Source: a bacterium
GTDB taxonomy: Bacteria > Auribacterota > JABMQX01
DNA: 45,523 nt
Reading direction: 5' to 3'
Assembly: GCA_030691545.1 (NCBI GenBank)
Contig: JAUYEE010000053.1
Coordinates: 1-45,523 of the forward strand
Positions 14,994 to 23,172 of the stretch are shown here, one piece after another (position 1 is the first letter of the stretch; every line of letters starts with the position of its first letter). The position numbers and the translations under genes were made by a program. The notes under the pieces were generated by a model, which ran no database searches, had not been told where the DNA came from, and saw only the letters and a list, made by a program, of their open reading frames with translations.

Positions 14994-17606
14994 ATGTCAA
15001 AAAACGCATCCAGCAGGTCTCGCAGAGGAATTGAGATGTGTTTGACGAACAGCAGTTCCAGACCCCGAAAGTCGGTGGCGGCTGTCTGGGTTTGCATCTG
15101 GTCTTTCGCAGCGATTTCGCCGGTCGCTTCGAGTCACGGTGCGGACACGGATCCAGTTTATCCGTGCAATGCGAATATTCAGACGGCGATTGGGGTAGGG
15201 GACATTACGGCGACGGTGGTGGATCGGTATGGGCAGCTTCGGCGTCCGGAGTGGAGTCTTGAAATCTCCGTCGGCGAGGCGAAGAAACCTGTGACGAGCT
15301 GGCTGCCGACTCAATCGCTCGCAAAAGGCTATCTTCCCATTGTCCACACGGAGTTCCCGCCGGAGACAAGTGGGTTGTCGTTTCTGTCTTTTTCCTCGGA
15401 CCTCGGTGGGGCAGCAGACTATCTTCGCGTCAACGCAGGCAACGAGCCGGTGCATCTTCTGCTGAGGCCAGCGACGGGACTGCCTGAGGTGTGCGATGGC
15501 GCGGTTTCTGTCGGCGGGCAGCTTCTGTCGGTGTTCTCGCCTCCGCAGAAAATCGAGGTCATTGGGCCGACGGAAGGTCTCGTCTCTGACGGAACGACTG
15601 GGTTAGCGAATTGGGGTACTCCTCGCATACCGTGCGACTCTTCGTTCCGGAACATCCGGGTCGGCTGGGAGGGAAAGCCGATTCGATACATTTTCCCCGC
15701 CGCTCCGGAGAAGCTCTCACACGTCTATCTCGGTTTCATCGAGAGCCACTGGGCGCAGCCCGGTAATCGCATTCTCGACATCACCGTGAACGGACAGAAG
15801 AAAAGCCTCGACCCCATCAGGGATGCCGCAAAGGACCAGCCCATCATTCTGGATTTCCTCGTCCAGAAAGCAGATGAGATTGTCATCGAGGTGGTCGCCG
15901 CGGCGAACGCGCCAGACAAGAACTCCACTATCGCAGCAATCTGGCTCTTTGACGAGAAAGTTGATCCGAATGAGTTACTGCTGAGCCGCTTGAAAGGTAA
16001 AGCAAGGGTGTACGTTGACTGCGGTTCTCCTTCGGAAAAGGTGGCTCGTCCGGCGGTTTGCATTTCCTACGACAAGGAAACTGAAGCGTGGGTGAAGCTG
16101 CCGATTCCGGGGCAGCCGATAGGTGAGAAAACGATTGATGCACAAAGCGGGAAAGAGGCATTGGCCGCCGCCGAAGAGAAATGGGAGAAGTTCCTTTCCA
16201 AAGGAGCGAAAATCGTCCTCCCTGACGAGAAACTGAACAATTTGTACAAGACCTCTCTCATCAACCTGATGCTCCTGCGCCTTCACCTCCCGCAGGAGTC
16301 GCCCGAAGAAGACATCTACGTTGTCCGCCCCGGCGTGACCGTTTACGCGGACTTCTGGTATCGCGACGGCGCGTATCTTTGTCGAGCATTCGACGTTGCC
16401 GGGTATCCGGATGAAGCGGAAAAGAGTCTGCGGCTGTTCTGGCGCTCGAAGCGATTGGTCAATGGCAACAACGCCTGGCTGCAAGCGGCGAACGGCTGCT
16501 GGCACTATCCGGCAAACGAATGGGACGGGCAGGGGCAGGCGCCGTGGGCACTGATGAGCCACTATCGTTTCACGCGGGACAAGGCGTGGCTCGAAAAAGT
16601 GTATCCGAGCCTTCAATCCGGCGCCCACTGGGTCAAAACCTCAATCCAGAAGACGAAGTGGTCAGAAGAAACGCCTCGCCCGATTACCTGGGGCCTATTC
16701 CCTGCCGGGCTGGGCGAAGCCATCGGCGAGGGGTACATCTACTACCACAACTTCTGGGGCGTCTTCGGGATGAAGGAAATCGTCGAGGCTGCCCGGGTCC
16801 TCGAGAAGAAGGACGACGTCGAGTGGATGGAGGAGGTTTACGAGCAGTTCCGGGAAGACTTACTGCGCTCAGTCAAAACGGCTTTTGAGACAACGGGAAA
16901 AGGCGAGTACATCCCCGGCGACCCCTTCAGCTCGCGGCTGCGCATCTGGGGCAGTCTGGCCGCGCTGTATCCTTGCGGCATTCTGGAACCGCGCGACCCG
17001 ACGATGACCGCCACTCTCAACACCATGTGGCAGCGTATGGAAGAAGCCAGCCCCGGCGAGGACGAATATATCTTTGTCACGAATCCGAAACTCTGGACGT
17101 ACATCACGACCGACTGGGCGCAGTGCTATCTATTGCGCGGCGAACTCGACAGGTTCTATCGCCTCTTCAACGGCTACGTCCGCCACGCTTCCCCGACGAA
17201 CGCTTGGATCGAGGAGATATTCCTCGACAGCCGCATCGGCACGGGCGACATGCCGCACGGTTGGGCAGCCGCCGACTATATTCTTCTGCTCAGGGACTCA
17301 ATCGTCTCGGAAAGAAATGGTGCATTGCACATCGCCGCGGGCATCCAGCCCGATTGGCTGATGAAAGGGCCAGTCGAAGTCCGAGACCTTCCGACCGAAT
17401 TCGGAAAAGTGGATGTGACGATCCGCCGGCAAGACAAGGGGCAACCGCTCTCCGTCACTGTGAAGATGAGCAAATTCCCAGACGCGCCGCAAAAACTCCC
17501 TGTGACGATTCACGTTCCACCCGGCGGCGACTGGGAACGCGAAAAAGTCCTGTTCAACAGCCAACTTCTTACCGCGAAAGGTGATGCCGCGGCATCGGAG
17601 CTCTAA
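14994..17606 (+). CDS. Secreted six-hairpin-glycosidase-like protein
   Basis: 870 residues from the ATG at 14994, with GGAGGAG 6 nt upstream; the frame extends to 14730 but only through repeat DNA. It has a long basic N-region, then KSVAAVWVCIWSFAAISPVA, a signal peptide. The first ~400 residues are beta-rich. From about 420 to 790 the sequence has the repeated helical-hairpin pattern of (alpha/alpha)6 glycosidases: YADFWYRDGAYLCRAFDVAG, NEWDGQGQAPWALMSHYRFT and MPHGWAAADYILLLRD. A beta-rich C-terminus follows. This architecture matches glycogen-debranching-like or rhamnosidase-like hydrolases, but the specificity cannot be told. W-x-R-D and the EWDGQGQ block are probable active-site elements. 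It probably acts outside the cytoplasm and feeds sugars to the isomerase and transporter. Confidence 0.75.
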   Translation: MSKNASSRSRRGIEMCLTNSSSRPRKSVAAVWVCIWSFAAISPVASSHGADTDPVYPCNANIQTAIGVGDITATVVDRYGQLRRPEWSLEISVGEAKKPVTSWLPTQSLAKGYLPIVHTEFPPETSGLSFLSFSSDLGGAADYLRVNAGNEPVHLLLRPATGLPEVCDGAVSVGGQLLSVFSPPQKIEVIGPTEGLVSDGTTGLANWGTPRIPCDSSFRNIRVGWEGKPIRYIFPAAPEKLSHVYLGFIESHWAQPGNRILDITVNGQKKSLDPIRDAAKDQPIILDFLVQKADEIVIEVVAAANAPDKNSTIAAIWLFDEKVDPNELLLSRLKGKARVYVDCGSPSEKVARPAVCISYDKETEAWVKLPIPGQPIGEKTIDAQSGKEALAAAEEKWEKFLSKGAKIVLPDEKLNNLYKTSLINLMLLRLHLPQESPEEDIYVVRPGVTVYADFWYRDGAYLCRAFDVAGYPDEAEKSLRLFWRSKRLVNGNNAWLQAANGCWHYPANEWDGQGQAPWALMSHYRFTRDKAWLEKVYPSLQSGAHWVKTSIQKTKWSEETPRPITWGLFPAGLGEAIGEGYIYYHNFWGVFGMKEIVEAARVLEKKDDVEWMEEVYEQFREDLLRSVKTAFETTGKGEYIPGDPFSSRLRIWGSLAALYPCGILEPRDPTMTATLNTMWQRMEEASPGEDEYIFVTNPKLWTYITTDWAQCYLLRGELDRFYRLFNGYVRHASPTNAWIEEIFLDSRIGTGDMPHGWAAADYILLLRDSIVSERNGALHIAAGIQPDWLMKGPVEVRDLPTEFGKVDVTIRRQDKGQPLSVTVKMSKFPDAPQKLPVTIHVPPGGDWEREKVLFNSQLLTAKGDAAASEL

Positions 17607-17690
17607 CCTTCTCTCGTTGAGAGAAAGCTGGTATGATTCCACTTTGAGGGCGCGGAGAGCTGTCCGAGTATCAAACGCGGGAGACGACAA

Positions 17691-18518
17691 ATGCCTTACG
17701 CAATCCTCCTCAACGAACTGATTCCTCTCGACCTTGAGAGAACGGCAAGAATTCTCGCCAAAGCCAGGGACATCATTTATGCCGATGCGACCCGCACAGT
17801 GCGCCATTGCTACGGCATCTTAGCAAGCGGACTCGGCTACGACGAGGCGAAGGCGATTGCTGACGAGCTCAACCGCACAGGCGTCGGCGTTTTCGTGATG
17901 GATCAGAATCAAATGTACCAGCCGGAACCGGCTGTCGTCATCAACAACGCCGATTGCCTGGAGGAGTGCCTCAACGTGCAGGACCTCTACGGGCGCTCTC
18001 ATCCGCTCCTCTGGCCGAACATCATCCTTATCAGCCTCGGCCGGATACTCCAGCGAAAGGAGACCGTAACGTACAGCAGTTCACCGGCTCGGTCGGCCAT
18101 GAGAGGCCTCGGCATTGGCGGTCTGGCGATGTTCGGCGGGGGTATGATTTATCTTGCGCCGGCGGACTCGAGTCCCGTTCGGAAAACCACCGAGGAGGAA
18201 ATGTTTGTCCTCGACATCTTCTCGAAGGCACCTCAGAAGAATCACTACCGGATTCAGCACAATGCTTTCAATTACGACTATCTCGGCCCCCGCGTCAAAA
18301 TGAAGGCCGCGGAGAACTTTCACCTGTTGGTCGAGGACCTTGTCGGCTACGCGAAACAGGCTTACGGTAACAGAGGCGTCAACGCGTACCTGTCAGGCGA
18401 GGACCCCAAGAAAATGGACTACAACGACCTCGACCATTTCGATAAGGAGAACGTCTGGCTCCTGCAACTGATGCATGTGCAGCCGTCGGCGCCAGAGGAA
18501 GACGCAACAGGAAGGTGA
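17691..18518 (+). CDS. Hypothetical protein, unrecognised
   Basis: A 275-residue soluble protein with no signal peptide. The first ~70 residues (ILLNELIPLDLERTARILAK, then LGYDEAKAIADELNRTGVGV and FVMDQNQM) look like a small alpha/beta domain of the kind where a helix with EA-x-x-x-A-x-x-L precedes a G-V strand. The middle holds a glycine-rich hydrophobic patch (MRGLGIGGLAMFGGGMIYLA), which could be a re-entrant or buried segment. The C-terminal third is acidic and aromatic (KKMDYNDLDHFDKENVWLLQ). GGGAG lies 7 nt before the ATG. It sits between two secreted glycosidase-like genes on the same strand, so it is probably co-transcribed, but its role is unknown. A 7-bp inverted repeat (TTCTCTC-GTT-GAGAGAA) at 17609-17625 precedes it. 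Confidence 0.6.
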   Translation: MPYAILLNELIPLDLERTARILAKARDIIYADATRTVRHCYGILASGLGYDEAKAIADELNRTGVGVFVMDQNQMYQPEPAVVINNADCLEECLNVQDLYGRSHPLLWPNIILISLGRILQRKETVTYSSSPARSAMRGLGIGGLAMFGGGMIYLAPADSSPVRKTTEEEMFVLDIFSKAPQKNHYRIQHNAFNYDYLGPRVKMKAAENFHLLVEDLVGYAKQAYGNRGVNAYLSGEDPKKMDYNDLDHFDKENVWLLQLMHVQPSAPEEDATGR

Positions 18519-18604
18519 GCGGCTGCGCCCCTCAACCCGGAGCGTGACCCTACACTGGGGTGTTTGCCAGGCGGACTTGTACCGTCTTATGGAGGAAGAC
18601 TACC

Positions 18605-20017
18605 ATGACGAGTTCCCACACCAAACGGACTGTTGCCATCGCTTTTGCCCTTTGCATCCTTCCACTATCCCAAGCCCTTTCGACAAAGGCGACGGGGCCC
18701 CTTCGCGTTCATCCAAAGAACCCACGATACTTTACCGACGAGTCGGGAAAGGCAATCTACCTCACGGGCTCCCATACGTGGAATAACCTCGTGGACATGG
18801 GGCCAAGCGACCCGCCCCCTCTTTTCGATTTCCCCGCTTACCTGGACTGGATGGTTCATCTCAACCACAATTTCATGCGGATGTGGACGTGGGAATCCAC
18901 GACGTGGGATACCGCCGGGAATAGCCCTGGGCAGCGAAAGGAGAAGGCTCACACCGCCGCGCCGCATCCCTGGGCGCGCACGGGCCCGGGCAACGCTCTC
19001 GATGGCAAACCGAAGTTCGACCTGACGAAATACGACCCGGAGTATTTCAACCGCCTCCGCTCCAGAGTGACAGCGGCGGGCGAAAAGGGAATCTACGTCT
19101 CCATCATGCTCTTCGAGGGTTGGGGCATGCAGTTCGCCCCCGGGGCCTGGGACAGCCACCCGTTTCACCGCGACAACAATGTCAACAACATCAACGGCGA
19201 CGTGAATGGCGATGGGAAGGGACTCGAGGTCCACACGTTAGAGAATCGTGGAATTACGGCTTCGCAGGAGGCATACGTCCGTAAAGTGGTTGACACAGTG
19301 AACGACCTCGACAATGTCCTGTACGAGATTTCCAACGAGAACCATCCGCCGTCCACCCAGTGGCAATACCACGTGATTGATTTCATTCACAAGTACGAAA
19401 AAAGCAAGCCGAAGCAACACCCCGTAGGAATGACGTTTCAGTACCAGGGAGGGCAGAACAGCACTCTCTTCGATAGCCCCGCCGACTGGGTTTCGCCAAA
19501 TCCCGAAGGAGGCTATCGAGACGACCCGCCCGCCGCCGATGGACGAAAGGTTGTCCTCAACGACACTGACCACCTCTGGGGAATCGGCGGAAACCAGGCG
19601 TGGGTGTGGAAGAGTTTTGTGCGGGGGCACAATCCGATTTTCATGGACCCTTACGACGGCACGGTCCTCGGCGAGCGGCTCGATCCGAAATGGGAGCCGA
19701 TCCGTCGGAGCATGGGATACACGCTGCGATTTGCCAACCGCATGAACCTCGCGGAAATGGCCCCCGACGACGCGCTTGCCTCAGGCAAATACTGCCTGGT
19801 GAATCCGGGATTCGAATACCTCGTGTACCTGCCGTCCGGAGGAACGGTCACAGTGGACCTCTCTGCTGCAAAGGGAGCGCTTTCCGTCGAATGGTTCGAT
19901 CCGTCAAATGACGTTACGACGACCGGAGAGAAAGTTGCTGGCGGCGGCAAGCGGGAGTTCATCTCGCCGTTCAAGGGCGATGCTGTGCTTTACCTCAAAG
20001 CAATCGCCAGCCCATGA
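18605..20017 (+). CDS. Secreted DUF4038/GH140-like glycoside hydrolase
   Basis: 470 residues from the ATG at 18605, preceded by GGAGGA at 8 nt. A signal peptide (KRTVAIAFALCILPLSQALS) starts the protein. The mature start, PLRVHPKNPRYFTDESGKAI followed by YLTGSHTWNNLVDMG, is the hallmark opening of the DUF4038 (apiosidase-like) TIM-barrel family. YEISNENHP near residue 240 supplies the likely catalytic acid. The C-terminal ~85 residues (YCLVNPGFEYLVYLPSGGTV, then VEWFDPSNDVTTTGEKVAG) form the beta-sandwich often called putative collagen-binding domain in this family. It probably removes a sugar from a plant or microbial glycan in the periplasm or outside the cell. The exact substrate is unknown. 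Confidence 0.85.
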   Translation: MTSSHTKRTVAIAFALCILPLSQALSTKATGPLRVHPKNPRYFTDESGKAIYLTGSHTWNNLVDMGPSDPPPLFDFPAYLDWMVHLNHNFMRMWTWESTTWDTAGNSPGQRKEKAHTAAPHPWARTGPGNALDGKPKFDLTKYDPEYFNRLRSRVTAAGEKGIYVSIMLFEGWGMQFAPGAWDSHPFHRDNNVNNINGDVNGDGKGLEVHTLENRGITASQEAYVRKVVDTVNDLDNVLYEISNENHPPSTQWQYHVIDFIHKYEKSKPKQHPVGMTFQYQGGQNSTLFDSPADWVSPNPEGGYRDDPPAADGRKVVLNDTDHLWGIGGNQAWVWKSFVRGHNPIFMDPYDGTVLGERLDPKWEPIRRSMGYTLRFANRMNLAEMAPDDALASGKYCLVNPGFEYLVYLPSGGTVTVDLSAAKGALSVEWFDPSNDVTTTGEKVAGGGKREFISPFKGDAVLYLKAIASP

Positions 20018-20184
20018 CTGGCTGTGGGTGCCTTGGACCTCTCGGTCCGTGGATGAGACTCCAGGTTCTTCGATGCGTGCCCTATGGCGAAACGGTTTGA
20101 CATGAGGGGCGCCGACACTTATCATCTCAACAGGAAGGAATCAGGATTCACCATTTCCGCGTTGTCATTGAGGTGGAGGACAAG

Positions 20185-21057
20185 ATGATAAAGCTTGGCG
20201 TGTTTTCCGACGAGGTGTCCCAGGATTTGATGAGGGCCATCGCCCTCGCCAAGGAGTTCAACCTGCACGGTCTCGAAATCCGCTCCGTTTGGGACAAGCC
20301 TCCTCAGACTATTGATGACGACGTCGCCGCAAGAATTCGCGACGCCCTCGATTATGCCGGCCTGGAGTGTTACAGCATCGCCTCGCCGTTCTTCAAATGT
20401 GAGCTGGATTCGGACGACCAGTACAAGCAGCACATAGATGTTTTGCGGCGCTGCATTCGCCTGGCAAGGGTCCTCGGCACGAACAACGTCCGCGGATTCA
20501 CCTTCTGGCGAAAGGATTCTCCGTCCTTCGAGGAGGTGCGGGACAGAATTATCGAGAAGTTCCGCGAGCCTGTCTCCATCATCGAAGGAGAGGGAATCTA
20601 CCTGTGCATCGAGAACGAATCGAGCACTTACGTCGCCTCGGGAATCAAGCTCCGAAAGCTGATCGAAGACATTGGGTCGCCAAACATTCGAGTCACTTGG
20701 GACCCGTGCAACTGCCTTTTCGACCGCGCGTGTGAGGCGCCCTACCCGGGCGGCTACAACGCGGTGAAAGAGGTGATTCGTCTGGTCCACGTGAAGGACG
20801 CGAAGAAGGTGAATGACGAGCGCATCGGCGAGCACGTGCCCATCGGCGAGGGGGACGCCATGTTGAGACCGCTCTTTTCCCGACTGAAAAAGGACGGCTA
20901 CAACGGTTATCTCTCCCTGGAGACTCACTGGCGACCGAAGCAGCAATTGGATAAGGATTTGGTGGACCGGCCGGGCGGGGCGGCCTATTCGGAGAATGCG
21001 GAACTGGCGAGCCGAATCTGCCTCGAAAAGATGGTCAAGATGTTCAAAGAAGCGTAA
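20185..21057 (+). CDS. Sugar phosphate isomerase/epimerase family protein
   Basis: A 290-residue xylose-isomerase-like TIM barrel (AP endonuclease 2 superfamily). The start MIKLGVFSDEVSQDLMRAIA is typical. Metal ligands are visible in order: Glu in LCIENESS (near 140), Asp in VTWDPCNCLFD (near 172), His in RLVHVKDAKK (near 202) and Glu in YLSLETHW (near 248). These enzymes interconvert ketoses and aldoses or epimerise them. GGAGG 5 nt before ATG 20185 fixes the start; an in-frame GTG at 20173 is less likely. It is followed after 7 bp by the cysteine desulfurase gene, so the two are probably co-transcribed, though their functions do not obviously connect. It fits the sugar catabolic genes upstream. 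Confidence 0.88.
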   Translation: MIKLGVFSDEVSQDLMRAIALAKEFNLHGLEIRSVWDKPPQTIDDDVAARIRDALDYAGLECYSIASPFFKCELDSDDQYKQHIDVLRRCIRLARVLGTNNVRGFTFWRKDSPSFEEVRDRIIEKFREPVSIIEGEGIYLCIENESSTYVASGIKLRKLIEDIGSPNIRVTWDPCNCLFDRACEAPYPGGYNAVKEVIRLVHVKDAKKVNDERIGEHVPIGEGDAMLRPLFSRLKKDGYNGYLSLETHWRPKQQLDKDLVDRPGGAAYSENAELASRICLEKMVKMFKEA

Positions 21058-21064
21058 GCTCGTT

Positions 21065-22498
21065 ATGCTAGCAGCTATGTCAGAGGTTGTTGACTCCCTC
21101 CTTGTTTTCCAGACAGTCAATCTGTCCGTGAGGGCCGAGAAGGTCCTCCGCGCCGCGGGCGTGCCCTTCGAGGTGCTCCCTCTCCCCAAAGAAATCACGC
21201 GAGGGTGCAGCATCGCCATCGGCGTGACTGGCGGAATCCTCTCAACTGCAACCGATGTGCTCGACCGCTCGAACGCCCCCGTAGAAGCCGTTTACCGGCG
21301 CGCGGGAGACCGCTGGGAGCTCGCGGGAGAACAGGACACCGCAGTATCGCCCCGACTTTGCTCCATCTATCTCGACAACAACGCGACGACCCGTCCCCAC
21401 CCCGATGTCATCCGCGCCGTCACCGATTTCCTGTCGCGAAACCCGGGAAATCCTTCCAGCGTGCATTCCTCCGGCCGCCGAGCCAGAGAAGCCCTGGAAG
21501 ATGCCAGAGCCGCGGTGGCTCGGCTCATCGGGGCCGACGCCTCCGAGATCGTTTTCACGAGCGGCGGGACAGAGTCAAACAATATGGCTCTCTTCGGCGT
21601 CCTCGCGGCTCGCGGCAACACCGCTCACATCATCACAGCGAAAACGGAGCACTCCTGCGTTCTTGAGTCCTGCCACAAACTGGAACAATCCGGCGCGAGA
21701 GTCACATATTTGCCCGTGGACGCAAACGGCATCGTTGACCTTGAGGCTCTTCGGCTGGCAGTGTCGCCGGACACAGTGCTGATCTCCATTGCCTACGCCA
21801 ACAACGAAACAGGCGTCATTCAGCCCATTCGCGAGATTGCCGAGATAGCCCGCCGGAACAACGTCCTCTTCCACACAGATGCTGTTCAGGCCGCCGGCAA
21901 AATTCCACTCGATGTGAACCGCGATGGCACGGACCTGCTGTCGCTATCCGCCCACAAGTTCCACGGTTTGAAGGGAACCGGCGCCCTTTACGTGCGAAAG
22001 GGAGTGACGGTCTCCCCCTTACTTCATGGGGGCGGACAGGAGGGCGGGCTTCGTTCCGGGACAGAAAACACAGTGGGGATCGTTGCCATGGGCGAAGCCG
22101 CCACGCTCGCGCTCAATGACCTTGAAGAAACGGCCCGGCGCATTGAGACGCTGCGCGACTTGCTCTACGAGAGCATCGCAGGGCGCTTTCCCTGGGTGAA
22201 AATCAACGGCCATCCCTCGCGCAGGCTTCCGAACACCTTGAACCTCTGTTTTCGAGACATCAGCGGCGAAGAACTCGCTGCCTTTCTGGACAAGGAGGGC
22301 ATTTGCGTCTCGACGGGCAGCGCCTGCGCTTCCGGGGAACCGGAGCCCTCGCACGTTCTGCTTGCCATGGGCTTGACGGAGCAGGAGGCGAGAAGCTCCG
22401 TGCGGTTCTCTCTTGGGCGGGAGACCTCGGCAGAAGACATCGAACGCACTGCTCAGGCAGTCATACGCGTCGTCGGACGATACCACCAGAGCATGTGA
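21065..22498 (+). CDS. DUF3343-cysteine desulfurase fusion
   Basis: A 477-residue two-domain protein. Residues ~5-80 (DSLLVFQTVNLSVRAEKVLR, then GVPFEVLPLPKEITRGCSIA) match DUF3343, a small domain thought to carry sulfur or selenium on a cysteine; the GCS cysteine is near residue 47. From about residue 100 (IYLDNNATTRPHPDV) it is a NifS/IscS-type PLP cysteine desulfurase with FTSGGTESNNMAL, the Schiff-base lysine in SLSAHKFHG (near 296) and the catalytic cysteine in STGSACASG (near 420). It would take sulfur (or selenium) from cysteine for Fe-S or thio-modification. The fusion suggests direct transfer between the domains. No scaffold or thiouridylase gene is next to it. Start ATG 21065 or 21077. 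Confidence 0.9.
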   Translation: MLAAMSEVVDSLLVFQTVNLSVRAEKVLRAAGVPFEVLPLPKEITRGCSIAIGVTGGILSTATDVLDRSNAPVEAVYRRAGDRWELAGEQDTAVSPRLCSIYLDNNATTRPHPDVIRAVTDFLSRNPGNPSSVHSSGRRAREALEDARAAVARLIGADASEIVFTSGGTESNNMALFGVLAARGNTAHIITAKTEHSCVLESCHKLEQSGARVTYLPVDANGIVDLEALRLAVSPDTVLISIAYANNETGVIQPIREIAEIARRNNVLFHTDAVQAAGKIPLDVNRDGTDLLSLSAHKFHGLKGTGALYVRKGVTVSPLLHGGGQEGGLRSGTENTVGIVAMGEAATLALNDLEETARRIETLRDLLYESIAGRFPWVKINGHPSRRLPNTLNLCFRDISGEELAAFLDKEGICVSTGSACASGEPEPSHVLLAMGLTEQEARSSVRFSLGRETSAEDIERTAQAVIRVVGRYHQSM

Positions 22499-22533
22499 AC
22501 GCGCGGGACTATCCCCGGAACACTGCTGGCGAT

Positions 22534-22917
22534 CTATGGGTTCGCTCGCTGTTCGGTCACGGCTGGATCGCCCGGCTCCAACGGCACCCCCCTGGTCCCA
22601 CAGATCGGACAATCGTATGGCGAACGGGATAGAGAATCCTTCTTCAGGGGGAAAATGTGACCATTGCCCAGGCACCTCAGTGCCGGATAGGCGGGGCTGC
22701 CGCATGAGGGGCAGGGGAATGGCGGCTTTTGTCCCTCGGGGTACGACTCCACGAAGACTTTTCCGCAGTCGGGATTATCGCATTTCAAAACGTGCGCGTA
22801 CTCGACAGCCCTGCGGGGCGGTTTTACCTCGCGGTAGGTAAGCCACGCCGCCACAACCGCAAGGGCGACCAGCCCTGCTCCAATGAAAGGATTGGTTTTC
22901 CAACTTCGCTTGGTCAA
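22534..22917 (-). CDS. Membrane-anchored zinc-ribbon protein
   Basis: A 127-residue protein starting at TTG 22917, with GGAGG 6 nt upstream. The N-terminal helix NPFIGAGLVALAVVAAWLTY is a likely single membrane anchor. The rest holds two CxxC-type pairs plus extra cysteines: LKCDNPDCGKVF, FPCPSCGS, LRCLGNGH and YDCPICGT, so probably one or two zinc ribbons facing one side of the membrane. It converges with the desulfurase gene 35 bp away. I do not recognise a named family; small proteins like this are common and uncharacterised in environmental genomes. Confidence 0.6.
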   Translation of the reverse strand: MTKRSWKTNPFIGAGLVALAVVAAWLTYREVKPPRRAVEYAHVLKCDNPDCGKVFVESYPEGQKPPFPCPSCGSPAYPALRCLGNGHIFPLKKDSLSRSPYDCPICGTRGVPLEPGDPAVTEQRANP

Positions 22918-23036
22918 CGAAATCCTCCCGACGTTTTCCCTCTCGCTGACGAATTGCCGCCCGCCTTCTCATTTCCTTTGAACGGGGCCCGTGGGCAATC
23001 AGGTTCCTTCACCGCACCAGCGACATCGCCAGGGGA

Positions 23037-23172
23037 TTCACCGCAGAGGCGGCAGAGGAGAGATTTGCCATTTGGGTCTCGTCCGACGCGTCCGACCGGT
23101 CCGACGTGTCCGACCTGTCAGAGTTCAGCGCGGATCGTCAGCATTCTGAAATCTGAAATCGGCAATGGAAAA
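23037..23172. repeat. Intergenic phrases including four tandem 9-mers
   Basis: In the gap between the zinc-ribbon and aconitase genes lies a TCACCGCAGAGGCGGCAGAG phrase. After it comes a tandem run of 9-bp units GTCCGAC-NN at 23081-23116 (variable ends GC, CG, GT, CT), then TCTGAAATCTGAAATCGGCA. The unit is too short and uninterrupted for CRISPR. The phrases match the dispersed intergenic families seen at 12560-13570. Confidence 0.6.

Noticed and set aside
23081..23119. Tandem 9-mers as a CRISPR array
   Set aside because: The units are 9 bp with no spacers and there are no cas genes, so it is a minisatellite-like run.
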